DNA of 64,000 bases from Macrocystis pyrifera (lineage: Eukaryota; Sar; Phaeophyceae; Laminariales; Laminariaceae): NCBI GenBank assembly GCA_031763025.1, contig JASSKH010000010.1:1550001-1614000 (forward strand), read 5' to 3'. Shown here piece by piece: positions 1-12,887 of the stretch. Each line of letters opens with the position of its first letter. The first letter of the stretch is position 1. The position numbers and the translations under genes were made by a program. A model generated the notes under the pieces. It did no database searches, had not been told where the DNA came from, and saw nothing but the letters and a program-made list of their open reading frames with translations.

Positions 1-215
1 AATAATGGCTTTTTTTTCAAGCGTCTATGTGTAGGAGAACGGTACCTCAGAAACGTGTTACATACATTCTTGCCTTTCGTCTGGCTCTGCATGTAGAGTA
101 AATACACCAGTACCTGTATAATTCGACGCTAAACCCAACGCATGGGGGTTGGAAGCGTTCCCGATACGGTACAGTATTGCTGGATGGAAGCAACGGGCGC
201 GTTAACCTCTTTAGT

Positions 216-287
216 ACCGCAGTCCCAATTTGTGGACAAACCAGTCTAATTCCAAGTGATTTGTTTCCAAGACGGGACTGCAGTACT
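216..287. mobile_element. Hairpin repeat family (CCGCAGTCCC...GGGACTGCGG)
   Basis: About 72 bp near-palindrome: ACCGCAGTCCC, GGACAAA and then the reverse complement TTTGT..CC, CGGGACTGCAGT. Related copies at 14,263, 19,435, 60,783 and 63,371. Downstream, AAAGGGT and a G-rich GCGTTT segment are also shared. MITE-like. Confidence 0.75.
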
Positions 288-1180
288 GAAAGGGTCATCC
301 CCGTTCTATAGACCCGCCTGCGCTCACGTTTCGGGGACAGACAGATTAGTAGGAGTTAAACTGTGGAAACAGCATCCCACACTAAAGGCAAGCAGTTTGT
401 CCCCCCAAAATCGTGAGTGGAGTTCCAAGTAGACTTTAGATTTGGTCACTTGTTTTTTTTTTTTTTGGGGGGGGGGGGCTTTTAGATCACAAAAAACACC
501 TGTACATGTGACCCGCTCCTACGTTGCCTATAGTTAATATCCAACGTAATAATATGAGAGCGATCCAACATCTTGGATCTCACGGAAAAGGGTGTACCAC
601 CATGACCGAAAATATATGGATCATTTAAGCATTAAGATGAAGACCAAATGGTCCTTCTATTTTCGCCCGGATAGGTACCCATTTGTTTTATTTTTTTACC
701 CTTTTCGTTCCATGCATGACACGGTTGCGCATAAAACGATGAGCTCTCATTGAGAAAGGTCTGCGGTGCTTTCTTCTGCACGAAAAACGCCTTCGTATAT
801 AACGGGGAAACACACGCTTCAAATACACAAGCGACTAGCTCTGAAAGGCAGCGTTTTCTCGACCTGGGCGACAACAAGCTGAGATTCTGCCGAGAGGCTT
901 TGATAGATAAATAAATAGAGGTATGCATGAAAACATAGTCATTTTTTCGGTGGAAAGCTTGGGCGCCTCGAGACTCGGGGTAGAAGGCAGCAACTTGGGT
1001 GGCGCCTGGGCCATTCTGCGAGCTCGTTAACCTTCCTCGTTCAGGTCGTAGCGAGTGTCGTGGGAGGCAAAGAACGCCTGCTGGAAATAGTCTAGGTGGC
1101 CACACGGGTCACCGTTTGACGGAGGGTCCCTGCTTTAAGCTCCAGCTTAGGGATCACGAGGAAGCACAAAGGAGCCACAG

Positions 1181-1403
1181 GGGGGGGGGGGGGGTGCGCT
1201 CATGCCATGCATGGTCGTAGCGGTATGACCGCAGGCCCTCGCATCCCCGCAATGCCGGGACGGAACATGTCGGGTTTTCACCGACCAGGAGGGCATTGCT
1301 TGCATCAAGCGTGAAGCGCCGTGCGGTGTTGAGCGAGACTCTTGAGCGGTGAGAGCTGCATCCTACTAAGAACCGCTTTTAAGCCGGACTTTCTTGCATC
1401 GGC
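1181..1403 (-). mobile_element. PC1 repeat, 5'-truncated
   Basis: G13 tract, GCTCATGCCATGCATGGTCG, then GGGTTTTCACCGACCAGG and GAGAGCTGCATCCTACTAAG. Present in both segment copies. Confidence 0.7.
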
Positions 1404-1788
1404 TGGGGGGGGGGTGTACTCGATAGGAGAGATGTACTCGATCCCATGCATGGCCGTAGTCGTATGACCATAGACCCTCGCATCCCGACAATGCCGGGAC
1501 GGAGCATGTCGGGTTTTCACCGACCAGGCAGACATTGCTTGCACCAAGCGCGAAGCGCCGTGAGGTGTCCGGCGAGTCGCATGAAGGGTGAGCTGCATCC
1601 TACTAAGAAACGCTTGTGAGGCGGACTTGCATATGGATGACAGCCTCAATGAATTAGTTTAATTTCCGGTGTAGCCACATCCAGAGACAGCAATGGGAGT
1701 ACTATGTAACTGCCTCTTGGGTGCCTTACCTTGAACAATACGTGATACAATCAATTCCCTTGTGCAGAGAGTAAAGGTTCTTTACTTC
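1404..1788 (-). mobile_element. PC1 repeat, full length (poly(C)-ended family 1)
   Basis: Read on the minus strand the element ends CATGCATGGGATCGAGTACA followed by poly(C). Internal marks are GACCAGGCAGACATTGCTTG and GGGTGAGCTGCATCCTACTA on the plus strand. It matches 54,930-55,330 end to end (about 385 bp). Absent from copy B. Confidence 0.75.
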
Positions 1789-2441
1789 GCACAAATCATC
1801 CCACTCGACAACCAGCTGTGGGCGACCGCCACAAAAAAAAAAAAAAAAAAAAAAAAAAAACGGTACCCTGGATGTCTAGCTCACGTAGTGAGCGGCATGT
1901 TTTACAGTGTCGTTGCCAACCGACGCCAACCCAACGGGGGGGGGGGGAGGGCGGGGACGGATCCACACCCATGGCGTCGGGATGGAACCTGGACGCGGCC
2001 TCGGATACAAGAGTGGAAGATAGATGAGCAAGTGATGAGGAGGAGAGGTCGAGCAAGGGTAGCAGACAAAGTAGACCCACGTTAAGACCAGAAACATAAT
2101 CGCAGAATGGAGATTTTAGACTTGGTGCAGAGATTTCCTTTTGTTTATCCCCCTTGCTTGTTTATATTTTCCTTTCTGTGATCGATGTCGAAGCTCATGC
2201 TGCACATTGTCAGATGGCGAACACAATGATAACGATGAGGATCACTGTATGTAGCAATTTTCTGTATTGTCACCTGTATTTTTGCCGAAAGAGCTGGCGC
2301 CGCATGGTACTCACTTTTTTTTAGTTTGTCCCTTGTGAGGTGGGGTATGCTTGTCTCAAGGGCATTTTTCGTGCTATATAAAGCACCGTAGACCCTAGGA
2401 GATCGAGGCAGAACACTTGTCCCCACTAGGGGCTCTCTATA

Positions 2442-2761
2442 GCGTCCCCGGTGGCTTGGTAGGTGGTCCGCGTGCCTTATAAGATCAATTTCGTGAGTTC
2501 GAGTCTCACCGAGTGCGTACTCGTAAGGAATTTTTCTTGCATGAAAAATGATTAGCAGAAAGCGCGAGAGCGTGAGTTAGCAACATTCAGTGAAAATCGA
2601 CGAGCAGTGGAAATGGTGAACCCTATGCGCGATAAAAACGAAGGCGCATACCGGGGGGGAGAAGGGACGACACCTGTGACCACGGCTTGTCCAGAAGATC
2701 GTCGAGGGTAAAACCTTCTGCGAGTTAAGCCGGAAAGTAAAGTGATCATTAAAAATACAAA
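2442..2761 (+). mobile_element. tRNA-derived SINE
   Basis: Head GCGTCCCCGGTGGCTTGGTAGGTGG contains a box-A-like element and GAGTTCGAGTCTC a box-B-like element about 40 bp downstream, the spacing of an internal RNA polymerase III promoter. A shared body of about 250 bp (AAAGCGCGAGAGCGTGAG ... GGGGGGAGAAGGGACGAC) follows and ends A-rich. It does not fold as a complete tRNA. Confidence 0.75.
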
Positions 2762-4574
2762 AGTAGAATGCTTACTGCGTGTAGTATGCGCGCAACGGTT
2801 GCCGTGACATCCAATGTTGGATTGAATTATTACTCACTTGTCCGGTATGTCGGACGTAGACTAGTTTTACATGATTTTATTTACATTTTTTCCGCGACAC
2901 GAACACCAAAATAGCATGTCACCAAAGTCTGCGTAGTGCGCCCTTCAAAATTGTGAGCCAGACAGAGGACAGAACCCGGTCATGGATGTCGAGGAGACAA
3001 AATCCTGCTTGTGTTGTGTGTCTCACAAGAGGTCACCCGCCAAAGAGAGTAGAGAAAGAGGCTGACTAGTCGCCGCGGGCTTTTCGAGTGATGTCAGCTA
3101 CGCTCATGACCTATCACTCACCGCGAGTATTCATACGTATGTTGAAATAATTTCCACGGGCGACTGCTTTAATCATTACAAATAGAGCTGAAAAACGTCA
3201 CCCCATCGCCGACAACAGCGTATATGATATATAAAATACCAGGTAGTATCATATGGCGAGCCCAGTGTATAGACATGCCTAATCGTTTCCAGCCCCGCCT
3301 GTTCGTTAGTGTTAAGATCAAGGTCGGGACACTTTGTATCCCTGGACAGGTTTGCCTATTAAGTCGGCGCTCGTTGATACTCACGCGTGTTGTTTGCTTA
3401 GAGATAGAAGAAGAGCAGCTTTATTCCTTTCGTGCACGCGGAGACTGAGAGCCGAGCTTGTGCCTCGCTGGGAAAACCCCTGGTTTTCTATCTACGATAC
3501 GCCTCCCAAATACCACAAATACGATCCCAATACCTAAACCGAGGTAATTACCGGGCTTTCGGCCTCGTTCAAGGGAGTATCATAACATTAGTACCAGCAT
3601 AGATTAGAGCACGCTATATGCCCGAGGCATTCATTCCGGGGCACACCTCCCACAGCATCTCAGTCAGAGACTATAGCAGCAGAGTAGCAAGGGCCGTAGC
3701 ACACACCGTACATACCATTTACGAGAGGTACCTGGTGCATGCAACAGCGTGGCCGTGTGCTGTGTAGTGCCGGTTGTGCCGCTGTAGTGACGGTATTGTT
3801 GACTGGGCGCAAAACGGCGCTATACATACATAGTGGAGGGATAACTACTACCGCACTGCTGTGTATCACGCATCACGGAGCTTGCAGAGTTGAGTGCACC
3901 GCTTGTATCGACAGTCGTTGGGAGAGCTTACATACATACAGTTGACTGATGACGCACCAGATACTTTTTTTAAAAGAAAATAGTAAAAACGAAATAAAAC
4001 AACGTAACCAGATATTACTTACGAGCGTTGCAAAACAAAACGAGCGACTTGAATATCGATGAGTTTGTTTTGTTGACCCTCGAAACTTTTCATAGAAGAA
4101 GAGAAGAATAGGAGCCTTCTCGCGCAACACGCACACACGCAGCAAACACTATATGTATACAACTAAAACATACAGGAGAAGCAGGCCAACGAAAACACCC
4201 GAACGCGCAGCAAATAAGCCACCCTCGGCTCCGACAAGAAGAGCAGGAGGTTGATGAGTTACTTGGTCGATTCTCGAAGCTTTTTATGGAAAGAAGGAGA
4301 GGAAGGAGGGGGAACCGCCTCTTCAAGCCCAAAAAAAACGCACACAACAAAATGGAAGCAACGAACACAGCAAATAGACGTGCTAATATCCTGGTATGCC
4401 GTACAGTACCAGAGTCAGTATATTGCCACTGCGCACAAGCATCCAGCGAGAATAACTGAGCTGAATCTGCCCGGTGCTGCTTTCTCTCTCTCTCTCCCAA
4501 AAAAGGTCTATTTCTGATTTTAGATTTTTTTGTTATCATTTTTATACTCTTCTCCAGCTAGCTCATCAGCTCAT

Positions 4575-4676
4575 GGTCACGGGTATAGGACCTATGGTAC
4601 ACACTAAAACCTATGTATTTCCCTATCTTTACTACTGTAGCAATATTTGGTCCTATTTACTATGGTTCCCCGTACT
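4575..4676. mobile_element. MITE, degenerate copy (TTACGGGGG family)
   Basis: Retains ATAGGACCTATGGTACACAC, AACCTATGTATTT and GGTCCTATTTACTATGG of the family, but the outer terminal bases have decayed. Present in both segment copies, so older than the duplication. Confidence 0.65.
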
Positions 4677-4699
4677 ATTTATATTAATACTACATGCCG

Positions 4700-5040
4700 G
4701 CGTCCCCGGTGGCTTGGTAGGTGGTCCGCGTGCCTATCAAGATCAATTTAGTGGGTTCGTGTCTCACCGTGTTCATGTTCGTACGGACGTTTTCTTGCAA
4801 AAAGAAAAATTGATGAGCGGAAAGCGCGAGAGCGTGAGTTAGCTACGTACATTCGGTGAAAATTGACGAGCAGAGGGAATGAATGCTGCACCCTATGGGC
4901 GATAAAAATAAAGGCACGTACCGGGGGGGAGAAGGGACGACAACTGTGACCACACCTTTTCCCAGAAGCCCGTTGAGGGTAAAAACCTCCTACGAGTTAG
5001 GCTGGAGTGTAAAAGTGATGATAAAACAAAACAAAAATGT
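4700..5040 (+). mobile_element. tRNA-derived SINE
   Basis: Same head (GGTGGCTTGGTAGGTGGTCC, then GGGTTCGTGTCTC) and body as 2,442. Directly preceded by a degenerate MITE at 4,575. Confidence 0.75.
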
Positions 5041-8000
5041 ACAGATACTTCTTCTGCTGTCTCTCTTTCTGCTGGCCAGCACATATCATAAACCAGATTG
5101 TAGTCTTTCAAGTCTATACGTAGACTGCCGGTATATGATACCTTGGTACCTGGTGCATCTCCACATCTATCCATCTTCATCTTGCTGTCTCGGATGTCCT
5201 CGAAGTACATCCACCAGGTAGCTATTTAAGTGGGTCCGGTTCAAACGGTGATCGAAGATAATACAACGAGAAAGATCCACCTCAAGGATCCCCAGCTGAT
5301 GATGAGCGACCTGCCGAGTGAACCAGCAGCGGCACCAGCAGCAGCAGCAGCAGCAGCAAGCATCGTTCGCAATGAACGCCGAACGATGGCGAACGATACC
5401 ATGGAAGACGGGCGATGGTGACGTACGATGGTGAGCGGTGGGTAAAGGATGTCTTTGATAAAGGGACAAAGGATGTCGATGATAGAGAGACAAGGGCGAA
5501 CGATGGTCTTTACACGTACTGCCTGGTAGAATCTATTTTTTTTTTATAAATTTTGAAATACGTCAGCTGTGAGTTCGACTGATTATTAAATAGTTGTTAC
5601 TCAACTTTGCAAGCTGCGTAAAATAAATTTATGTGTTACTCATCAGGACTCACTCACTCGTAGTTCACTCAAGGCACAGCAAGCAGCGTTGCAGCGTCGG
5701 AGATTGGAGCGGGCTGCTGCTTCTCTGTACTACTCCTTCCTGGTCTGTGCCTTCATTGCTGCACTATACTGCTGCTGCGTAGTTGACAGGGGGCCGTTCG
5801 TGTTGTAGACGGCAGCAATGGCGGCTGGCTGGTTCAGATCCTATGTTCGTTCATAGAAATAGCCACTGCTGTGTACGTATATGCGCGCAGAGGAAGCTTC
5901 GCCTACTATAATACTCGTACTACAGTAATACTGTGTGGAGATGAAGCTTCCTGTTTTGTTGTACTGCAGTTCGACGAAAGATTATAATTAAATAAGTGAG
6001 TGTACGTCGGTCAGCTTGTACCAGGTGAGTTCAACCAACGTTAGGCTGATGCGCACAGCACAGCTCTGCAAGCTGCAAGCACACCACGCGACGCATACAG
6101 TGCATACATACATACATGCGCGATACGCTGGTCAACAAACAAGTAAGTGTTTCTCAACCGAGCCCTTCCTTGGGAAAGATACAGCAGGTCGGTCTCTTCC
6201 TTCCCTGGAATGGGGTCTGTGCCTGCTGGGTGATCTTTGGCCTCATCATGATTTATTTCTTTACCGTCTCTTGCGGGGCCGTGGAAAAATACGACTACTA
6301 CTCGCATACGCGCACGTGTTGGGTGTTGTTTGCCACAAGGAAGCAGGCATGACATTGTGTGTTCGATCCAGATACACACATGACACATACATACATACAG
6401 CAACGACGACACCGATGAGGGTGTTGCTGTGTATATATCTACTGTACCTCTCTCCAGTTGAAGCTTGGTCCCTTGTGGCGGCAAGCAGACCGGACACCTG
6501 CGGCCCCATGCCCCAAGCTAAAAAACTCGAAGTGGACTACGTACGAACGTACGGTGTGCAGAGGGATTTCGCATCGTTTGGAAACATACATACTCCGCGA
6601 AAAGATACCGTACAGACAGTACCGGCGTACCGCACAGCCGTGCTGCTGCTGCTGCTGCTGCTGCTGCGTCTTACCTAGAAGCGAGCAGGGTTCAACGCTT
6701 TGCTCGAAAAGCAGGCATCGTTGTTCGCTGCAAGCTCGGGATCTTGCACACAGCACACAGCCTGCTCGAGCTCGCGCTCGCTCCCAAACCAACCACGGTC
6801 CAGGCTCACAAGGCAAGGTCTCTGCCGTGTGCGTTTTTTGTTTTCGACTTGATATCGTTGGCGCATTTATTTGTCTTTATTCTGATTCCACCCGCCCGAC
6901 AGTCTCATCGTGCACCTCACCTCACGACACGTCGTAGCCCTACTTCACCGAGACTGATCCCGGTACTGGGCAAAGGACGACAGACTTTGTTTCGCAGCCT
7001 CGCTTTGGGATTCGAGGGGGTGGCTGCTGACTCGGGTTGCAGATGAGGTGTGGGGCTGACGCGAGGTGGCAAGCAGAACTGGTGACCAGAAATGTGTGTG
7101 TGTTTTTTTTGCGGGTTCGTAGCTTGCCCAATCAAATCCCCTGCCGTTTTTTTTTTTTCTTTGTACGTACGGAGTGCGGTATACCTGCTATAGAACGGAG
7201 GGGGTTTTCTTATAGATAAAAGACAGCGCCTCAGTGGGGCTTGCCCAACCTGGAGCCGTCTGCTTTTTTTGCCTTGTCCGAGCCCTTCTCGAGCACATGG
7301 ATGGTGTCATTCCGGCATGCACCGACCCCCTCACGCATAACACGCACAATGTCATATCGCGAAGGTTTGGCCGTTCAAATCTGTACTGCGATGGATGCTG
7401 CATGGATATCCGATACGGAATTGACTACCCGAGAGCGGCTGTTTTAATGATTCGAGCTACATACAGTGTGGATTGACTATTATTAATAGTTTTGGCAATA
7501 GAGGAACGGAAGGTGGTGGATGCATGCTGGAGGAGGGATATGACATGTCATGTGGAATAATGTGGAATGGAGGAGGAAGGCGATCCACACCGTACACGGC
7601 AGGCATACAGAAACCATTTAAAATCCGGTGGCGGAAGCACGAACAGCAGATTCCCCTTGAAACATGGACCCACTATTGTTTTCTAACCAATTTTACCTGA
7701 ATTCGTACTAGACTTGGAGGTTTTCGCAATAAAAACGAGCTTACACTCGTACAAAGGTACCTCACCATGAAAAATACCTCCCCTCCCCCCTTCCCCCACG
7801 CCCTCCGCGCGCGTTCGTGCAACGAAAAAGGCGGCTTGTATTTCAAGCGTAGTGCAAATATTTGTGTGCGTGTGTTGCATCCGTCCCGTCTGTCGGTGGT
7901 CTACTATATGTATGATACTCCTCGTGCGTGCCAGCTAGGCCCATCGCGAGTCGAAATTCTAGGTGGTGGTGACGACTGCGCACCCGAGTAGACGGCAGCA

Positions 8001-8504
8001 ATCGGAAAGCGTTTTGTATATCTGCCTTTTGCCGCACCCCCCCCCCCCCCCCGCCCCGGTTGCTCTTCACCAACAGCCAGAAGACAGACTAAACCTTCTA
8101 GTGCTGTTGTACTTTGCTCAAGCAGTGATATACTCCCTGCACTTGATATATATTATTAAGAGCTCTGATAACAAATGAAGATTCCTCGCCCTCGAACTTG
8201 AGCTAGGTACGAAGCAAAGAAAAACGCATCAGCTACGTATGAACATACGAAGTATTATTGGACATGACATAAGTAAATGTCTCTGTAGAACATTAAAGCA
8301 CCTGCTGCAGCCAAGTCAATCCACGTCTGCAACACAGAAAAAAAAAAAACAGGCTCCTCATCCCTGAGTAGGTAGCGCTCGAAACAACGGACCACTACTA
8401 TCCCGTCAGGAGCCAAATCATGGACTCTCTCACGACGTATGCTACAATATAGGGGCCCGTCATTCGAGGAGCTCCCCACCTTTTACCCAAACACCGACTG
8501 TGAG

Positions 8505-8665
8505 AAAAATGGAAGTGCTAAACCCGATTAACAATCCCATGGCCTTCGTAGATAGAAAAACAAAATCGAACGATATTCCGAAACACACAGAAGGTATTCC
8601 AACGATAAGGCATGCCCTACGGGGTAGCTCCTCAGTGCCCGTAAGGAGCTCCGTCAGTCACGTAA
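8505..8665 (+). repeat. Interspersed repeat (CCCATGGCCTTCGTAGATAG)
   Basis: Non-coding family with copies at 27,194-27,362 (copy B) and, inverted, 41,395-41,530. Shared marks: AACAATCCCATGGCCT, ATTCCAACGATAAGG and GGAGCTCCGTCA. Confidence 0.6.
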
Positions 8666-8692
8666 ACATTTGCCCTGCAAGGCAAAATGCGC

Positions 8693-8850
8693 TTCTCCTG
8701 TCGCTGTTGCCATCTACCTTCACATTCAACAGGCTTTGCTTGAACGGGTTCTGGTTTATCTTCAACTTTTCTTGCAGCAAAAGGTTTCCGGTGTTTCTGA
8801 CGGAGCGAGTGCACAACACGGATGGGAGCACTGCAGTAATTAGCGTTTGA
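8693..8850 (-). pseudogene. Remnant of the acidic C-terminal exon (segment A)
   Basis: Matches the 5' part of the 27,599-27,835 exon. The distal coding part, about 330 bp including the acidic tail and stop, is missing, and 15 bp are missing inside the remaining part. The deletion ends share a short GTCGCTGT-like similarity, as expected from microhomology repair or slippage. Confidence 0.65.
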
Positions 8851-9968
8851 CGGGAAGGGTGGGGGCGGGGGAAAGGAGGGAGGGAGGGAGGGAGGGGGGG
8901 GGGTGGAGTATTTCAGAGGAAGACACGCATCGATGCCACCAACGGCAAAACGAAAATACAGAACCTCTGCCTCTGGGATACGCAAGTACGCACCAACGCT
9001 GGGTTCGAGCGGGACTGCCTGTTCCGCGGTACGCCTGTTCACCGCCCCCGCTGCCCCCGTTCCATGGGTTGTCTGACGCACATGTATCTATACACATACA
9101 CATATACATGTAAACAAATCCCGCTCCTCACGAAATAGTCGATCTGGATTCTAACGAGACAATCCAAGTCAAACTCGCTTCTTGTTAGACAAGACACGCA
9201 AGCCCTAGAGGGAAAAACAACAACATCGCTGGTTGCTAGCCATATACTTGTACTTCGCAAATGTCTTATCCTCGTGCAGTCTGGTTTCTGCCTCGACGCG
9301 CGCTCTTTGAAATGCGTTCTCATTTCTACACGACGGTGGCTCTAAGCACTGGTCACCAGGGGCTATGATCACGCTTTTGAGGCGTATAAACATGCCACTA
9401 CCTCTATACCAATATACACACAGTATTGTTCGTACTCTCTGAAACCTCTCGTTCTTTTGTCATCGTGCGTGCACGCATGAAGCCAAAACAAAGTACTCTT
9501 GCTATCCTCATGGGCGACACCACAGCAAGCGCAAAAAATACCACGAGTGTCAAAAACTTGCGGGGGAAAAACTCACGAGCGAAAATGCTACGAGCCCATT
9601 AACCCATAAGGGCGAGACTGGTGATGCTCAGGGGCGGTGCGCGATGCCGTCGGCGCCGACGGGGAAAGCTACAGGAAAGTAACTGCCGTCGCTCATGCCA
9701 CCCTTTGAAGAAAAACAAAACGACAGGTAAATTGAAGAAACTACCTCTGCTGATCTCACCCAACTAGAAAAAAAACAGTTAGCGCCATCAAGCTGCACGC
9801 CCGCCCGCCGACACACACCGCGAGCGGCGAAGCGCCGCGAAAGCCGGTACGGGCGAGGAAGCGGCAAGGGGGCGAAAATCGAGCCGTGCACGCTTGCTCG
9901 CACGCAAAAACAAACGAAAAAAACGAAAAAAAAAAAAACGAGCAAACGAAAAAAAAAAGCGTTTCGCA

Positions 9969-10097
9969 CCATGGCGGCGGTGGAGAACAGGCCCTTGCGT
10001 CACCCATGGCGTCTTGCGTCGCGTACTGCGGGCCTCACTGTCGGAGGTGCATGATGAAAGCTTTCAATCTCTCGGCTGGCTCTTCGTCACCCGATTT
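9969..10097 (-). pseudogene. Broken copy of exon 3 (segment A)
   Basis: Counterpart of 29,088-29,222. Both splice-site contexts are still recognisable. A deletion of about 7 bp near the 3' end shifts the frame and a CGA-to-TGA-type change puts a stop right after the IMHLRQ stretch. Copy A therefore cannot encode this exon. Confidence 0.75.
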
Positions 10098-10686
10098 CTG
10101 CCGCCCCCCCACGCCCCCCCCCCCAAGCACACTCACACCGACATCCACGCCCGCATACAGATGCATACCAACACCCAACCAGACGCACACCCAAAACCCC
10201 CCGAAAAAAAACAAGAGGCAACGCACGCACGGCGTTGTAGGGGGAGTCGTTCGGGACGATCGAGGCAACGAACGTATGAGCGTGTTAACGGGTGACCTGT
10301 AACCTAGAGCGTTCACGATGTCGCGTATGCAGGGGCATGGGGGAAGGGGAAGGGGGGGTTGTAACCCTCCGTGCGGGGGCGCGTGCGACAGTCCGGTACG
10401 GGATCGCCAGTCTTGGCGCAGTTCAGCAGCAGCAGCAGCAGCAGCAGTCAGTAACAGCACGCAACAGTCAATAGCAGGTAGCAGCAGCCAGCTGCAGTCA
10501 GCAGGTACCAACATCCAAACCACAACTATCTGTCGTTTCAGGCGAGGGCTGTGGGGGAGAGGGAGCGCGGAACGAGAAGGAGGAAGGAGGAGACGCCTCT
10601 CGGGCTCAAATTCCGACTGGGTGAGACCACGATGACACCCGTCAAGCACTTTGGTGTTGCGCAGGGGTGTGATCCTTTTTCTGCAC

Positions 10687-10688
10687 TA
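10687..10688. other. Empty MITE site (single TA)
   Basis: CTGCACTAGATGTTTACA in copy A matches both flanks of the MITE at 29,744-29,848 in copy B with one TA, proving a TA target-site duplication. Confidence 0.9.
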
Positions 10689-10739
10689 GATGTTTACACG
10701 ACAGGAAAAATGCTGCCACCTAATATTAATAGGGAGGCA

Positions 10740-10892
10740 CGAGCTCGGCTCTTAGTCTCCGCGTGCACGAAAGGAGTAAAGCTGCTCTTCGTCTAGCTCT
10801 AAGCAAACAATACACGTGAGTACCAGCGAGTACCGACTTAATAGGCAAACCTGTCCAGGGATACAAAGTGTCTCGACCTTAATCTTAACAAG
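10740..10892 (-). repeat. Inverted copy of an internal piece of the duplicated unit
   Basis: Reverse complement of 3,311-3,459 (and 21,983-22,133), roughly 90% alike by eye. It sits about 30 bp outside the right edge of copy A. It may be an independent interspersed repeat or a by-product of the duplication event. Confidence 0.85.
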
Positions 10893-11999
10893 CACGGGCA
10901 TGGCGCGGTCATCGGACATGGTCAAGCGACCAAGAAGCGCGGCTGAAGAAGCAACATCGGTCAGCGAGGGAACCACTTGGCTATTGTTTCTGGTCGTGAC
11001 CTCGGGGACGGAATCGCCAGGAGCGCCCTTCGCTCGATCTCTCTTTCCCCCGCCCGCGGTTTCTTGGATGTCCAGCCCCTTGTCCGCGAGACGTGCCGCT
11101 GCCGTTGTCTGTAGCTGGGCCGCGGCAGGACCTGCCGTCCCCTCCAATGTCGGACGCCAGCGGTCTCGGCCATCAGCGCGGCGGTGAGAGCTGTCGCGGC
11201 CCCCAGAGCTATCGTCTACTCCCGGGGGCCGGTGGACCCGGTCGTCAGAGGGGCGATTGGAGGAGGCGTGGGCCAGCCCAGCCCAGAACCCTGTCCGCCA
11301 TCCGGGGGCTGGTGTCCCTGGTGTCCGTAGCGCTCCTGGCTCCTACGGTGGGCGAGGTAGTCCTTTGGAGCAGGCCAGCAGATGGGGCGCGGGGAAAGGT
11401 CGTGAGCCCATCTGACGTGAAGGAGGGTAGAAGGGCGCATTGCTTCGTAATGGCTCCTGATCCACAACAAGATTGTTTGTTTTTTAACCGTATATGGGAC
11501 ACCTACTAAGAAAACAAAACGAGCACTATCAAGAAAGGCAGGATCGGACGTACAGGAAAATAAGAAGATCAGGAACCACTATGCCGAATTTAGTGCCGAA
11601 TGCACCCATTATTCACAGAAAAGAAAAACAGCCTGGACCAGCTTTCCTATTTTCTTGTTGGGTGCCCGACACTGCTGCACCGCAATTTGTCCGGGGACAG
11701 CAAGGATTGGGCGGGCCAATAAATCACACGCGAAGAAAACACAAACAGACCGCATCCTGTAATGCCATCACCACTCACGCATTGTCGTCGTCGGCGTATT
11801 GGCTGGTGTGTCAGCTGTCGCTCCAAATATAGTCGAGCTCCCAGCTTGAAGGCCTTCTGTCGTTATATTTTTTATTTTCTTCTTTTCATTTTTTTCATTA
11901 TTAGGAGGAAACCCGACGTTCGGGCGAAAACCCCCTGGAACCACCGCACTGAATACCGACAAAACAAAAACATCCGCCACCGCCACCGCCACCGCCGCC

Positions 12000-12037
<38 letters not shown>

Positions 12038-12559
12038 GCTTGCAAGGCTCTGGAAGACGCAACAAAACAATAAAAACATCCCCCCATCCCCTCCCCCTGC
12101 ATGCACCGCCGGGGGGTTGCTTGCCACGCCCACGCCCCCGTCCGCCACAATTCATGGAAACCGCGATCGATAAGGGTCGTGTTACGGGAAGCGACCCTAT
12201 GCGCATCACGATTTTGCACACCTGTGTATTGTCCTAGTATTACGTGAGACATCAGCATACTAAATCATGTGTTTTCCTTCAAACTGCCTGACTTGTTCGG
12301 TTCTCAGTCACAAGTCCTCAGTTTGGTTTATTCGTGCTTTCCTGTGATCGATATACCCCAAGCTCCAGCCCACGCACGTTTAATCGATCCCCTTCTATGC
12401 TATCCATCCGGGGTATTGCAACTCCGGGTCTACAAATAAAAAGATGAAATACCCTCTGCTCGCCGTGACATTGCCTCAACTAAAGCCACCCCCACTCCCT
12501 AGACCACTGTTTGCCATGTGTGTACTATAGACTCTGGACCACCCCCCACCCCCTCCAAG
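10893..12559. other. Unassigned stretch with weak ORFs
   Basis: A minus-strand frame near 10,900-11,147 (MEGTAGPAAAQLQTTAAARL) and neighbouring frames to 11,500 have protein-like, GC-rich composition but no recognisable domain. They could be a decayed gag-like piece. Around 12,000-12,036 lies a (CTG)n tract. The rest shows nothing I can name. Confidence 0.35.
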
Positions 12560-12852
12560 ACTCTCATTCGAAGCTGTCACCCATATGCAAGTCCGCCTCG
12601 CAAGCGGTTCTTATTAGGATGCTGCTCACCCTTCATGCGACTCACACAACACCTCGCATTTCGCTTCGCGCTTATTCGTTCAAGCAAGCAATATCTGCCT
12701 TGTCGGTGAAAACCCGACATGCTCCGTCCCGGCATTGTAGGGATGCGAGGGTCTATGGTCATGCGACTACGGCCATGCCCGGCATAAATACCCCCCCCCT
12801 CCCCCCATGCGACTAAGGCCATGCATGATAATGAGTACACCCCCCCCCCAAG
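12560..12852 (+). mobile_element. PC1 repeat
   Basis: AAGCGGTTCTTATTAGGATG, TCGGTGAAAACCCGACATGC, then two successive ends: GGCCATGCCCGGCATAAATA-C8 and GGCCATGCATGATAATGAGT-ACAC9. Confidence 0.75.
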
Positions 12853-12887
12853 ACGTGAGACCTTGCCCATATACGGAACCCGGTGTG

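Larger units (their letters stand above)
1..10710. repeat. Segmental duplication, copy A
   Basis: Collinear with 19,216-29,875 in the same orientation, with frequent substitutions and many small indels. The left edge is at or beyond the window start; the right edge is near 10,710. Apart from interspersed repeats and broken exons at 8.7 and 10.0 kb I see no protein gene in it. Long stretches (2.8-4.5, 5.5-8.5 and 9.1-9.6 kb) hold only non-coding sequence, CAG/CTG and CATA simple repeats and short chance ORFs that do not keep frame between copies. Confidence 0.95.

Noticed and set aside
2442-2520. A functional tRNA gene
   Set aside because: Box A and box B are present, but no acceptor stem or anticodon arm pairs properly, and all copies share a non-tRNA body, so a SINE fits.
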